From assembly GCF_017352135.1 (NCBI RefSeq), contig NZ_CP071454.1:3187001-3251000 (forward strand): 64,000 nt of DNA. Reading direction: 5' to 3'. The DNA is from Rhizobium lentis. GTDB taxonomy: Bacteria; Pseudomonadota; Alphaproteobacteria; Rhizobiales; Rhizobiaceae. Shown piece by piece: positions 27,225 through 36,407 of the stretch. Within the stretch, counting starts at the first letter, position 1. Every line of letters starts with the position of its first letter. Under the pieces are notes generated by a model. It was not told where the DNA came from, ran no database searches, and saw only the letters and a program-made list of their open reading frames with translations. A program made the position numbers and the translations under genes.

Positions 27225-28526
27225 ATGCAGTATTCGCTCGAACAGAAACGTACCGATGCCATCATTTCCCTCGATCCGCGGATGCCAATGGCACCGGCAA
27301 GCATCGAACAAGCCGGACTGGATCTCTCGTTCCTGCTTCGGCTGGCGTCAAAATGTGCGGCCGAGCAGGATACAATCACGGCATCTCATCTGGCTGAGCG
27401 CATGAAATTGCCGAAGGTGATCGTCAATATCCTGATCAAGGAACTCGTGAAACTCGCATACCTCGAGGCTCGCGGCCTGGTTGGTGAGGATGTGAGATCC
27501 GATATTCGATATGCGCTGTCCATGAAGGGGTTCGAATATGCCCACGCGGCGTCGCGTCAATGCCAATATGTCGGGCCGGCGCCGGTGTCGCTGGAGGCCT
27601 TCTGTCGGCAAGTCGGTTTGCAGTCCATCCATGACGAGCGCGTGACCCCAGAGCGGTTGACAGATAGCCTTGACGGGTTGGTGCTCTCAGACGCCCTGGT
27701 CGAAAAGCTCGGCCCAGCCCTCAACTCCGGTCGCTCCATCCTGCTTTACGGACCTCCCGGCAACGGCAAGACCAGCATCGCCGAGCGGACGTCGGAACTG
27801 TTTCGCCAAACAATCTGGGTGCCCTATGCCATCGAAGTCGGCGGCCATGTCATCAGTTTCTATGATGAAGCAGTGCATCGCTCCATATCGGCTGACACGG
27901 AATCCCATCCGAAAGGGGATCAACGATGGATCGAATGTCGCCGGCCGGTGATCAAGACAGGCGGGGAATTGACCCTCGATCAGCTCGATCTGATCTTCAA
28001 CGAAGGGCCGAATGTCTATGAAGCGCCCATACACTTGAAGGCGTCCGGCGGCGTTTTCATCATCGACGACTTCGGGCGCCAGCAAGTGGCGCCGCAGGCG
28101 CTCATCAATCGCTGGATTGTGCCGCTCGAGCGCGGATATGACTTCCTGACGCTGCACACCGGCAAGAAGTTCAAGGTTCCCTTTGACGAGCTCGTCGTAT
28201 TTTCGACGAATATCGCACCGAAGGACCTTTCCGACGAGGCGGGCTTGCGGCGCCTCAAATACAAGATTTTTGTCAACACGCCGTCGCGCGACGAATATAT
28301 CAGGATCTTTAAATCCTATGCCAGCGGCACGGGATTGGTTGTCTGTGATCCAGACCTGAACCTGTTTTATGATCGCAAGTACGGCGGCGATGTGCTAGCG
28401 TCCTGCTATCATCCCAAATATCTTCTGGATTTCGTCGGTTCTTACTGCGACTTCAACGGCATAGCCAGAATCGCGTCGCTCGATATGCTCGAACGGGCGT
28501 GGGAAGGTGTTTTCACGTCGGAATGA
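27225..28526 (+). CDS. AAA ATPase of the Tad locus
   Basis: 433 residues, 15 bases after tadC. Residues about 50-85 look like a winged helix (ITASHLAERMKLPKVIVNIL). The AAA domain follows: Walker A GPPGNGKT at 176-183, Walker B FIIDDFGRQ at about 278-286, and a sensor-1-like LVVFSTN at about 323-329. It is not one of the classic Tad components. Similar ATPases sit next to tad genes in other rhizobial genomes as far as I know, but no function is established. A role in pilus regulation or in remodelling a complex is inferred from linkage only. Confidence 0.85.
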   Translation: MQYSLEQKRTDAIISLDPRMPMAPASIEQAGLDLSFLLRLASKCAAEQDTITASHLAERMKLPKVIVNILIKELVKLAYLEARGLVGEDVRSDIRYALSMKGFEYAHAASRQCQYVGPAPVSLEAFCRQVGLQSIHDERVTPERLTDSLDGLVLSDALVEKLGPALNSGRSILLYGPPGNGKTSIAERTSELFRQTIWVPYAIEVGGHVISFYDEAVHRSISADTESHPKGDQRWIECRRPVIKTGGELTLDQLDLIFNEGPNVYEAPIHLKASGGVFIIDDFGRQQVAPQALINRWIVPLERGYDFLTLHTGKKFKVPFDELVVFSTNIAPKDLSDEAGLRRLKYKIFVNTPSRDEYIRIFKSYASGTGLVVCDPDLNLFYDRKYGGDVLASCYHPKYLLDFVGSYCDFNGIARIASLDMLERAWEGVFTSE

Positions 28527-28609
28527 TTGCGGATCTGGCGCTGATCGCGGCCGTTTCCTGGAAGGCGTATCCAACGCAGATTCAATGACTTACGGGGGAG
28601 TATATACGA

Positions 28610-29179
28610 ATGACCAGCATCCCGAGTATCGAAGTCGAAGTCGACGTCACAAAACCAAGCAAGACGCCGGCATCAGAGCAGAGAGGCTCAAAAAACCCGC
28701 TGCTCGTCGGTTTGCTCCTCATGCTCTTGCCCGTGAATGCTGGCGTTCTCATTTATACCGCCAAAAACTCGGCGGATGTTCGCGAGAGCCGGGAGACCAT
28801 CGCCGCACTTAAAAGGTCCATCGATGGCCTGAGAGGACAGATGGAAAAACAGTCGCACAACATCGCGGATAATGCCAAGGCCGACGAGGTCGCACTTATC
28901 CGCCAGGAGATGGATGGCCTGCAAAAGGCCATTTCGTCGATGAACGAACGGATGGGCAGCGACACCAGCGTCTCACGCATGGGGTCAGCCTTGGTCCTCA
29001 GTGCGCCCGGCAAAGAACCAGCGCAATTTTTCGCACCCCGTGCCATGCCGGCGGAAACGCAAACCTCCGATAGTACTCTTGCATCCATCGAGGCGGGGGG
29101 CATTTCAGTCAATGACCTGCCGCGTTACGAACGAACACTCTCGCCGCAAGGTCAGCTCATCCTTCGGAAGGCGCGGTAG
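28610..29179 (+). CDS. Single-pass membrane protein with coiled coil, Tad locus
   Basis: 189 residues, not recognised as a named family. A basic, polar N-terminal tail of about 30 residues precedes one membrane helix (NPLLVGLLLMLLPVNAGVLIYTA). A long periplasmic helical region follows (about residues 50-110, including RETIAALKRSIDGLRGQMEK and DEVALIRQEMDGLQKAISSM) with heptad spacing, then a polar tail. GGGGGAG precedes the ATG by ten bases. It lies 83 bases after the AAA ATPase gene on the same strand and ends the run of pilus genes. It could tether or organise the machine. Confidence 0.8.
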   Translation: MTSIPSIEVEVDVTKPSKTPASEQRGSKNPLLVGLLLMLLPVNAGVLIYTAKNSADVRESRETIAALKRSIDGLRGQMEKQSHNIADNAKADEVALIRQEMDGLQKAISSMNERMGSDTSVSRMGSALVLSAPGKEPAQFFAPRAMPAETQTSDSTLASIEAGGISVNDLPRYERTLSPQGQLILRKAR

Positions 29180-29270
29180 ACACCGACTCCACAGAAATCT
29201 CCAAATCAATCGGTGGACGCTGCCAGGCGACGCCGCAGCGATGCTCGCGACGCGGCGAGGGGCACTCTAC

Positions 29271-29798
29271 TTACCGCTGAGCATACTTAACGCTGTTTTT
29301 CATCAATTCGAGATTGCGGGCGGTGACTTCGTTTCCGGGGTCAAGCTCATAGGCTTTCAGGAAATACCGCCTGGCATTGCGCAAGTCGCCGCGCAATAGG
29401 TGAGAATATCCGACATTGTTGTAGTAGACCGGCGTGTTGCCGATCATTCGCGAGAGCTGCTGGTAGGCGCGGTCCGAGGTGTCGAAGCGGGCGACCATAT
29501 CGGCGGAGGCTGCCAAGCCGAGCCAAGCGGCCGGGTCCTGCGGAAAAACGTCAACCGCTCGCTTGTAAATCGCATAAGACTTTCCGTAGTTCTTTTCCTG
29601 AAACTGCAGTTTGCCGTTGGTTATCAACTCATCGTTCTTATAGAAGGCGACGGCCGAGTCATCCTCGAGGGTTTTTGCACTATCGCCATAAGCAGCCAGA
29701 CCATCAACGCCGGATGACTGGCAACCAGCCAAAATCGCTCCGGTCGCTAGCAAAAAGACAATGCATTTGGTCCCAGCTCTGATCCGCAACATCGGCAA
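29271..29798 (-). CDS. TadD-like TPR lipoprotein
   Basis: 175 residues. A signal peptide ends in the lipobox LAGC, and at least two tetratricopeptide repeats follow: NYGKSYAIYKRAVDVFPQDPAAWLGLA and TPVYYNNVGYSHLLRGDLRNARRYFLKAYELDPGN. TadD proteins are outer-membrane-associated TPR lipoproteins that help secretin assembly. It faces the pilus operon from the opposite strand, so it has its own promoter in the 240-bp region to its right. Start at 29798 or two codons later. Confidence 0.88.
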   Translation of the reverse strand: MPMLRIRAGTKCIVFLLATGAILAGCQSSGVDGLAAYGDSAKTLEDDSAVAFYKNDELITNGKLQFQEKNYGKSYAIYKRAVDVFPQDPAAWLGLAASADMVARFDTSDRAYQQLSRMIGNTPVYYNNVGYSHLLRGDLRNARRYFLKAYELDPGNEVTARNLELMKNSVKYAQR

Positions 29799-30040
29799 CT
29801 TGATCCCCCATCAGACACTCTTACCTAAGACTCGGATGCGTTCACCGGCAATCATCGTGAAAAAAAGCTAACAACTCAAGAATTTAAGCAAATACTCACA
29901 AAAAAGCGACAGAGGCGCTCTTCGCCGGACTGCGCCGGCGTGATAAAAAACGCCGACTACTCAAAGTGGTATCATGTACCCCGCGATTCCTAGAATAAAA
30001 ATTAATCCACGTCGTTTAACCTTGCTCGTCAGGTCAAAAG
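29799..30040. other. Intergenic region between tadD-like and membrane-protein genes
   Basis: Divergent, AT-rich spacer that should contain promoters in both directions. A CGCCGG-N6-CCGGCG palindrome lies near 29931-29941, followed by a run of A residues. No further gene is seen. Confidence 0.5.
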
Positions 30041-30556
30041 ATGGAACGCGCTATGCGGATCGCTGTATTCACGTTGATGCGACTTGGGCCATCACTGGCT
30101 TACGCGATAGCATCGATCTTCGTCCTCAGCATGCCGCTCTTGGAAAGCCAGCCCTCAAGTGCGTCCGCGTGGTGGCTGCATATGACAATACTCCCGGTCA
30201 TGCGCGAACCGATCTATCTGCTTTTGGCGGTACCCGGCGTTGGAATTTGGAGCGCCGCGGTCCTACTGGTGCTTGCGTCGATTTTCGGGATTCGCGTGGC
30301 CCTTGAGCCGCAAAGACACCAGCGGTCAGGATTCATCCATGCCCATATCGCGCTGATCGCGACCGGTCTAACCATGGGGCGGGCAGCAGTTGCGCAAGCC
30401 GGCCTTTCCGACTTTGCGCTGCCGCAACTTCAACGAGGCGACTGGTCGTTCCTGCCGCTAACCTACTCACCGCTTGGAATGTTCCTTTTTATATCCGTGT
30501 TTCTGGCCTGCCTTTGCTGCCATTTGACAATCATCAGGCGTGCAATATCGGCGTGA
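30041..30556 (+). CDS. Small polytopic membrane protein of unknown function
   Basis: 171 residues with about four membrane helices: the first at residues 15-32 (PSLAYAIASIFVLSMPLL), a second around PIYLLLAVPGVGIWSAAVLLVLASIFG, a third around HIALIATGLTMGRAAVA, and a C-terminal one (LGMFLFISVFLACLCCHLTII). No family recognised. The start could be the ATG at 30041 or the one at 30053. It is convergent with the rgt-type glycosyltransferase gene 20 bases away. Codon use looks somewhat less GC-biased than the neighbours. Confidence 0.6.
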   Translation: MERAMRIAVFTLMRLGPSLAYAIASIFVLSMPLLESQPSSASAWWLHMTILPVMREPIYLLLAVPGVGIWSAAVLLVLASIFGIRVALEPQRHQRSGFIHAHIALIATGLTMGRAAVAQAGLSDFALPQLQRGDWSFLPLTYSPLGMFLFISVFLACLCCHLTIIRRAISA

Positions 30557-30575
30557 TAGACAAGGGTCGAACCGC

Positions 30576-32063
30576 TCAGCTCGGCTGATGAACCCAGGCA
30601 TAGCCGAAACGATAGCTATCGTCGCCGCGCTGATAGAAATAGGGCACGTCGATTACCGAGGCCTCGGGCGCGGATACGCCGAGATTGGCTTGAAGCCATT
30701 GAGCCATATCAGGCGGAAGCGCTTCGTTTTCGCCCTTATGTGCGATCAGCCAGACGAGCAGAATCGGCCGCCGAGCGGAGAGATCCGGTTTAAAGCCGGG
30801 ATAATCCACGGAAACGACCGGTACGCCGGCGATATCCTGTCTGAGATTGCCGGCAAGCAGGCTGTCGCCGGCAAGGATCGCCGCCGGTTCGGCCTGTTTG
30901 CGCAAGATTTCGAGCATGCTGGCATAGGGCCTGTTCAGCCGCTCGTAGTGTCCTGTGAAGCGCGCGCTCGCCACACTGCCGTAAAGGGTTGCCGGCACGC
31001 CGATCATGATGACGGCAACGACCGGCATGAAACGCCGGAAAGCCCTCTCGGTTTCCGCGCCCGCCGCCTCGATCTTCAGGCAGAGATAAAGCGGCACGAT
31101 GAAGAGCATCGGCACCAGCCAGCGGTCCTTTATGCCGGCAGCCCCCCCGAAGACGATCAACAGTAGGATGCCGACGGCGAAGACGAGCATCATCCGCTCG
31201 AGGAGTTGCGTCCATTCCGATTGGGAGGCCAACGACAGGCGAAGCGTCCTGCCGAAGACGACTGCGAACACAGCCACGGTCAATCCGGCGAAGCTGATGA
31301 TGGCGAGGGCAAGCGAGCTGGCACCCATGGCAACCTGCATGAGATAGCTCGCATTGCCGCTTGCAGTCATCTTCTCCAGCGTGCGGGCGGTCGCGAAATC
31401 GAGATTGTCCTTCAGCCAGAAGAGATGCGGCAAGGTGATGACGAGCGCGACAACAGCCGTGAGCGCCAGCCTTCGGTCGAAGATCCGCGGCCGCAGGCGC
31501 GCATCCGCCAGCGCGGCAATCAGGGCTGCCGCCGGCAGGATGGCGAAATTATATTTGGCAAGCAGGCCAAAACCGATGCCGACACCGGCGATCAGGTAGG
31601 AGGCAAAGCTCGGTTGCTTCAGGCTGCGGATGAAGCCGTAGAAAAAGATGCTGGCCGAAAAGAAGACCGCAACCGTGTGGGTCAGGTCCCGCTGCATCTC
31701 GAAAACCATCTGCGGGATCGTCAGCAGCCCGAGTGTTGCGATTGCCACGAGCGCCTTGTCACGCAGGATAAGCCGCGCCGTCAGGCCGTAGAGCAGATAG
31801 GAGATGAAAAGCAGAAGGTTCTTTACGACGGACAGGGCGGCAAGCGAGACGCCTGTAAATTGGAAGACCGCATATTGCAGCCAGTTGTAGAAAGGCGGCT
31901 GCGGGCCGTAACCGGCGGCGAGCCATTGTGAGCGGAAGACCTGTTCGGCCTCGTCGAGATCGAGCGAATGCGAGGTCGCAAGCCGTACGCCGACCTGAAG
32001 CAGGAAATAGCCGGCCAGCAGGACGAAAATCCACCTTATGTCGCGAAGGCTGGTCTCGGTCAT
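30576..32063 (-). CDS. PMT/ArnT-like membrane glycosyltransferase (Rgt-type galacturonosyltransferase)
   Basis: 495 residues, about a dozen hydrophobic segments: a GT-C fold enzyme that uses a polyprenyl-phosphate sugar on the periplasmic side. The first outer loop has [31 protein letters not shown], with the catalytic DE pair. It is one of three paralogues here, sharing this loop plus [11 protein letters not shown] and KDRWLVPM. In Rhizobium leguminosarum RgtA, RgtB and RgtC, of this family and size, add galacturonic acid to the LPS core using dodecaprenyl-phosphate-GalA, and are linked to rgtE. I cannot decide which of A, B or C this is. It starts right after the stop codon of the upstream gene. 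Confidence 0.85.
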   Translation of the reverse strand: MTETSLRDIRWIFVLLAGYFLLQVGVRLATSHSLDLDEAEQVFRSQWLAAGYGPQPPFYNWLQYAVFQFTGVSLAALSVVKNLLLFISYLLYGLTARLILRDKALVAIATLGLLTIPQMVFEMQRDLTHTVAVFFSASIFFYGFIRSLKQPSFASYLIAGVGIGFGLLAKYNFAILPAAALIAALADARLRPRIFDRRLALTAVVALVITLPHLFWLKDNLDFATARTLEKMTASGNASYLMQVAMGASSLALAIISFAGLTVAVFAVVFGRTLRLSLASQSEWTQLLERMMLVFAVGILLLIVFGGAAGIKDRWLVPMLFIVPLYLCLKIEAAGAETERAFRRFMPVVAVIMIGVPATLYGSVASARFTGHYERLNRPYASMLEILRKQAEPAAILAGDSLLAGNLRQDIAGVPVVSVDYPGFKPDLSARRPILLVWLIAHKGENEALPPDMAQWLQANLGVSAPEASVIDVPYFYQRGDDSYRFGYAWVHQPS

Positions 32064-33566
32064 CTATCTCGCCTCCGGCCGAACCCAAGCATAGCCGAGC
32101 GCGAAATTGTCGCCCTGGCGGCCGTAGTAATAGGGAAGCGACAGCGATCCGATCTCCTGCGGTACAATGCCCGCCGCCGTCAGCGCCGATGAAAATCGCT
32201 CCGGCATGACGGCATCCGCCGCCGTCGCCGTTCTTTTTCCGCGCCAGACAATGAGCACCGGTCCGCCCGATGCCGCATAGGCCGGGATGCCGGGCGCCGG
32301 AAAATCCGGGATAACCACGGGCACGTCGGGAAATTGCAGCCGCATGTTCCCGCCGACATAGGTATCCGACGCGATGATCAGCGCGGGTTTCGACTCTCGC
32401 GTCATGTCGCGTGCGAGATCGGCCATCGGCACGTTCGGTCGGCTGTAGGTTCCGATCTGCCCGGCGCCGACGACGCGGAACCCGAGCGCGACCAGCACGC
32501 AGGCCATCAGCACCGGCACGACTGGCCGGAAGCGGCGCAGTCCGGCGGAAAGGTCGAGCCCGGCCGCCTGCATCTTGGCCAGGAAGTAGATCGGCAGCAC
32601 CAGCAGAAACGGGTCGAGCCAGCGTTCACGCACCGTCGTGGAGCCGGTAAACAGCACGATGAGAAGAATACCCGCCAGACTCGCGAGCATCATCCGCTCC
32701 ATCATTCCGGTCCAGCGGCTTCCCGATGACAGCGCCCGGAAGAAATCCCGGCGGAAGGCGGCGGCGAAAATGGCGACGGGCAGCGCCGCAAAGGCGATGA
32801 TGGCGACGAGAAAGGCGACAACGCCCCTGCCGATCCGCACGGCGCCGGCCGGTTCGTTGCCGGCCGCCATCTTGACCAGAGTATCGGAGGAGGCGAATTC
32901 AAGGTTGCTCCGCAGCCAGATCGCATGCGGCAGCACGATGACGAGCGCGACGGCGATCGCCGCCAGGATGCGCCGGTCGAGCGCCCTGCGCCTCCACTTT
33001 GCATCGGGCAGGATGGCGATCAGCGCGACGACCGGCATCAGCGCGAAATTATATTTCGAGATCAGCCCGATGCCGGTCGCAAGCCCGAGCAGGATGTAGC
33101 TGCCGAGATCGGGCCGCTCGAGCGTGCGGAAGAAGCCGTAGAGGAAGAGCGAGCTTGCAAAGAGCAGCGCCGTCGTATGGGTTAGATCCTGCTGCGCCAT
33201 GTAGGAGACCTGGGGCAGGGTGATCAGCGCCAGCATGCCGACGGCGGCAAGCCCCTGATCCTTCAGCGCCTCGCGCCCGGCAAGGCCGTAAAAGATATAA
33301 CACAGGAAGAGCAGGATATTCTTCGGGACAATGAGCGCGCCGATCGACATGCCGGTCACCGAAACGACGGCATATTGCATCCAGTTGTAGAAGGGCGGCT
33401 GCGGGCCGTAGCCCGCCAGCAGATATTGCGAGAAGAAGGACTGCTCGGCCTCGTCGAGTTCCAGCGAATGCGGAAGCGCCAATCGCAGCGTGATGTTCAG
33501 CACGAAATAGGCTGCAAGGAGCAGCGCCGCGGTTCTGATCGTCCTCGTCGCGCGTTCCAGCATCAT
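32064..33566 (-). CDS. PMT/ArnT-like membrane glycosyltransferase (Rgt-type), second copy
   Basis: 500 residues. Very similar in layout to both neighbours: [35 protein letters not shown] in the first periplasmic loop, then [16 protein letters not shown] and VRERWLDPFLL. It is closer to the copy at 34731-36221 than to the one at 30576-32063 ([10 protein letters not shown] against [10 protein letters not shown]). It is transcribed as part of a unit with the polyprenyl-phosphate glycosyltransferase gene, nine bases upstream, and the next copy, which begins immediately after its TAG. Probable role: adding galacturonic acid to the LPS core. Confidence 0.85.
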   Translation of the reverse strand: MMLERATRTIRTAALLLAAYFVLNITLRLALPHSLELDEAEQSFFSQYLLAGYGPQPPFYNWMQYAVVSVTGMSIGALIVPKNILLFLCYIFYGLAGREALKDQGLAAVGMLALITLPQVSYMAQQDLTHTTALLFASSLFLYGFFRTLERPDLGSYILLGLATGIGLISKYNFALMPVVALIAILPDAKWRRRALDRRILAAIAVALVIVLPHAIWLRSNLEFASSDTLVKMAAGNEPAGAVRIGRGVVAFLVAIIAFAALPVAIFAAAFRRDFFRALSSGSRWTGMMERMMLASLAGILLIVLFTGSTTVRERWLDPFLLVLPIYFLAKMQAAGLDLSAGLRRFRPVVPVLMACVLVALGFRVVGAGQIGTYSRPNVPMADLARDMTRESKPALIIASDTYVGGNMRLQFPDVPVVIPDFPAPGIPAYAASGGPVLIVWRGKRTATAADAVMPERFSSALTAAGIVPQEIGSLSLPYYYGRQGDNFALGYAWVRPEAR

Positions 33567-33575
33567 GCTGCCGGC

Positions 33576-34592
33576 TTACGCTTGGCTTTGATCGTCGAAG
33601 ATCTGCCGCACGATATAGTTCGGGGAGGCGTCGTCACGATAATAGGTGCGCGCGATCATTTCCGCCAGGATGCCGGTGGTGATCATCTGCACCGACGACA
33701 GCAGGAGCACGACACCGACCATCAGCATCGGGCGTGTCCCGATGTCGTTGCCCATGATGAATTTGTCGAAACCGAGATAGAGCAGGATCAGCACGGCAAC
33801 CGCGCCGAGGCCGAGGCCGAGCGAACCGAAGAAATGCCCGGGCCGCGCCTTGTAGCGCATGAAGAACATCACCGACAGCAGATCGAGGATGACGCGGAAT
33901 GTGCGCGAAATTCCGTATTTCGAAACCCCGTGCTCGCGGGCATGGTGCGTGACGGCCATCTCGCCGATGCGCGAGCTCGGGACGACGCCGGCGACCCAGG
34001 CCGGGATAAAGCGGTGCATCTCGCCCATCAGCTTGACCTGCTTGATGATCGAGGCCCGGTAGATCTTCAGGCTGCAGCCGTAGTCGTGCAGCTTGACGCC
34101 GGTGATGCGGCCGATCAGGTAATTGGCGCACCAGGAGGGGATCTTGCGCAGGAGCAGACCATCCTTGCGGTTCTTGCGCCAGCCGACCAGGAGGTCGAGT
34201 TCGCGCCGCTCGAGCTCGGAGACCATCGAAGGAATATCCCGCGGGTCGTTCTGCAGATCGCCGTCCATGGTCGCGATCAGCCGGCCACGGGCGGTGTCGA
34301 TACCGGCCTGCATGGCAGCGGTCTGGCCGAAATTGCGCTGCAGTTCGACGATCCTGAGCGCCAGCCCCTCGCGGCCGACGAACTTGCGGGCGTTGACGAG
34401 CGTCGCGTCCGTGCTGCCGTCGTCGACGAGGATCAGTTCCCAGCGATTGGGATACTGGGCCATCGCTGCGAGGATACGCTCGACCAGCGGCCCGACGCTT
34501 TCCTCTTCGTTGAAAACGGGCACGACCAGCGACAGCTCGAGCGATTGTACCGGATCATTCGTGCCGCGAATGGGCTCTACCGTTGTCTGCAA
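33576..34592 (-). CDS. rgtE: Polyprenyl-phosphate glycosyltransferase, probable dodecaprenyl-phosphate galacturonate synthase RgtE
   Basis: 338 residues from a TTG at 34592 with GGAG eight bases upstream. The GT2 domain (SLVVPVFNEEESVGPLVERIL, LVDDGSTDATLVNARKF, TMDGDLQNDPRDIPSM with the metal-binding DxD-like Asp, then YGCSLKIYRASI) is followed by two C-terminal membrane helices, as in ArnC/GtrB/DPM1-type enzymes. These load a sugar on a polyprenyl phosphate at the cytosolic face. Sitting in one unit with three PMT-type transferases, it matches RgtE of R. leguminosarum, which makes dodecaprenyl-phosphate-GalA. The sugar is inferred from this context. Confidence 0.85.
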   Translation of the reverse strand: MQTTVEPIRGTNDPVQSLELSLVVPVFNEEESVGPLVERILAAMAQYPNRWELILVDDGSTDATLVNARKFVGREGLALRIVELQRNFGQTAAMQAGIDTARGRLIATMDGDLQNDPRDIPSMVSELERRELDLLVGWRKNRKDGLLLRKIPSWCANYLIGRITGVKLHDYGCSLKIYRASIIKQVKLMGEMHRFIPAWVAGVVPSSRIGEMAVTHHAREHGVSKYGISRTFRVILDLLSVMFFMRYKARPGHFFGSLGLGLGAVAVLILLYLGFDKFIMGNDIGTRPMLMVGVVLLLSSVQMITTGILAEMIARTYYRDDASPNYIVRQIFDDQSQA

Positions 34593-34654
34593 CTTTGCAT
34601 CTCCAAAAGGCCGGGCGGCCTTGCAATCTTACTGCCGCCGCCGCGCTTGCGGAA

Positions 34655-34714
34655 GCCTACTACATGAAGTGTCCGCCCGTTGCCAGCGGGCAATGCAGCT
34701 TTCCCGGCAATCGG
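34655..34714 (+). pseudogene. Decayed copy of the 5 prime end of the flippase-like gene
   Basis: GCCTACTACATGAAG is identical to the sequence around the start codon of the gene at 36408. Beyond it the 17 codons align without gaps: MKCPPVASGQCSFPGNR against MKSSIVESQQSWFMRNR, 8 of 17 residues, and 34 of 51 bases by hand. After that the likeness ends and the tail of the third glycosyltransferase gene follows. It looks like the stump left by a duplication of a glycosyltransferase/flippase divergent unit. Confidence 0.6.
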
Positions 34715-34730
34715 CCGACTTGCCGGAACC

Positions 34731-36221
34731 CTATTTCGCGCCGCCTTCCACCCAGGAATAGCCAATGGAGAAGGTATGTTTGCCGTCGCCGAAAAGATAG
34801 GGCAGCGTCAACGTGTTCAGCTCTTTCAGATGAATACCCGATTTCACCAGATCGCTGGCAAAACCCGGAGAAATGGTTGGGTCATTTGCCGTTTCACCGC
34901 GCCAGACGACGAGCACAGGACCCTTGGCAGCGGCATATTCGGGAACTCCGGGGCCTGGAAAAAATGGAATTACGACCGGAACGTCGGGAAATCGCAGCCT
35001 CATATTGCCTGCCACGAACTTCGTTCCCGCCACGATCAGGACGGGTTTGCGGGTCTTCGTGAGTTCGGCGACATAGCCGGAGAAAGGCACATTCGTTCTC
35101 GTATAGGTGCCGATATATTGAATGGCGACGATCCTGAGCAGGAGGATGGCCAGGATGACGACCATGAAGACCGGCACCACAGGCCGGAAGCGTGCGAGCC
35201 CGGCGGAAAGATCGATGCCTGCGGTTTCCAGCTTCAGAAACAGATAGATCAGCAGGACGAGCAGGCAGGGGTCGAGCCAGCGCTCGTGGATATCGCTCGC
35301 GCCGGCGAATACAACGATGCCGACGAATGCTAGCAGGCTGACGATCATCATCCGCTCGATGACCCGGATCATCGGGCTGGACGCTGAAAGTGCGCGGAAG
35401 AAATCCCGTCGGAAGGCTGCTGCGATCAGCACGATCGGCAGTGCGACGAAGCCGAGGACGGCGATGACGAGGGAGAGCAGCCCCTGTCCGATACGCGGCA
35501 GGCCGGCGGCGGCCTCGTGCTCGGCGGTCATCCGCTCCACGGTTGGAGCAGAAGCGCTGACGAGGTTATCGGGCAGCCAGAGCGCATGCGGCAGAACGAT
35601 CAGAATGGCGATTGCGACCGCCGGCAGCAGGCGCCAGTCGAACAGACGGCTGCGCCACTTCCAGTCCGGCAGGACGGCGATGAAGGCGGCAAACGGCAGG
35701 ATGGCGAAATTGTATTTGGAGATCAAACCGATGCCGGTGGCGATGCCGATGACGAGATAACTCCCGACGGTCGGCTGACGCAGTGTGCGGAAAAAGCCGA
35801 AGAGGAAGAGCGAGGTCGCAAACAGCAGGGCAACGGTATGGGTCAGTTCGCGCTGCGCCATCAGGCCGACCTGTGGCAGGGTGATCAGGCTCAGCATGGC
35901 GATGGGTGCGAGCATACGGTCCTTCAGCACCTCCCGGGCAGCCAACCCATAGAAAAGATAGCAGCCGAAGAGAATGATGTTCTTCGGAACCGAGAGCGCC
36001 CACATCGTGATACCGGTCACCGAGACGATGGCGTATTGGATCCAGTTGTAGAAGGGCGGCTGCGGGCCGTAGCCGGCCAGAAGATATTGCGAGTAGAAGG
36101 CTTGCTCCGCCTCGTCGAGATCGAGCGTGTGAGGCAGCGCGATGCGGAGCGCGATGTTCAGCAGGAAATAGACTGCCAGCAAAATGCTCGCGCTCGTAAT
36201 GGTTCTGGTAATGCGCTCCAA
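34731..36221 (-). CDS. PMT/ArnT-like membrane glycosyltransferase (Rgt-type), third copy
   Basis: 496 residues from a TTG at 36221. Its leader, TTGGAGAT then CGAAG before the TTG, is nearly the same as the leader of rgtE. It shares [51 protein letters not shown] and [15 protein letters not shown] with the other copies. GT-C topology with the catalytic DE pair in the first outer loop. It is separated from rgtE by about 140 bases with the flippase relic, and divergent from the intact flippase-like gene. Likely adds galacturonic acid to LPS; which Rgt number is not resolved. Confidence 0.85.
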   Translation of the reverse strand: MERITRTITSASILLAVYFLLNIALRIALPHTLDLDEAEQAFYSQYLLAGYGPQPPFYNWIQYAIVSVTGITMWALSVPKNIILFGCYLFYGLAAREVLKDRMLAPIAMLSLITLPQVGLMAQRELTHTVALLFATSLFLFGFFRTLRQPTVGSYLVIGIATGIGLISKYNFAILPFAAFIAVLPDWKWRSRLFDWRLLPAVAIAILIVLPHALWLPDNLVSASAPTVERMTAEHEAAAGLPRIGQGLLSLVIAVLGFVALPIVLIAAAFRRDFFRALSASSPMIRVIERMMIVSLLAFVGIVVFAGASDIHERWLDPCLLVLLIYLFLKLETAGIDLSAGLARFRPVVPVFMVVILAILLLRIVAIQYIGTYTRTNVPFSGYVAELTKTRKPVLIVAGTKFVAGNMRLRFPDVPVVIPFFPGPGVPEYAAAKGPVLVVWRGETANDPTISPGFASDLVKSGIHLKELNTLTLPYLFGDGKHTFSIGYSWVEGGAK

Positions 36222-36407
36222 CTTCGATCTCCAAGTCAGGCCGGCGAGGCGCCGTCATCTATCGGTCTGCGGGGGGAGCCTCGGCCTTAAAGCGATCTCG
36301 CCGCCACCGCCGTCAACTCCACCGTTGTGCGCAACCTTCATTTCTCCTAAAACGCCTGGCGACGGAACCGAGGCCTGTGTCGACGCCAAGCGAGGAATGC
36401 CTACTAC

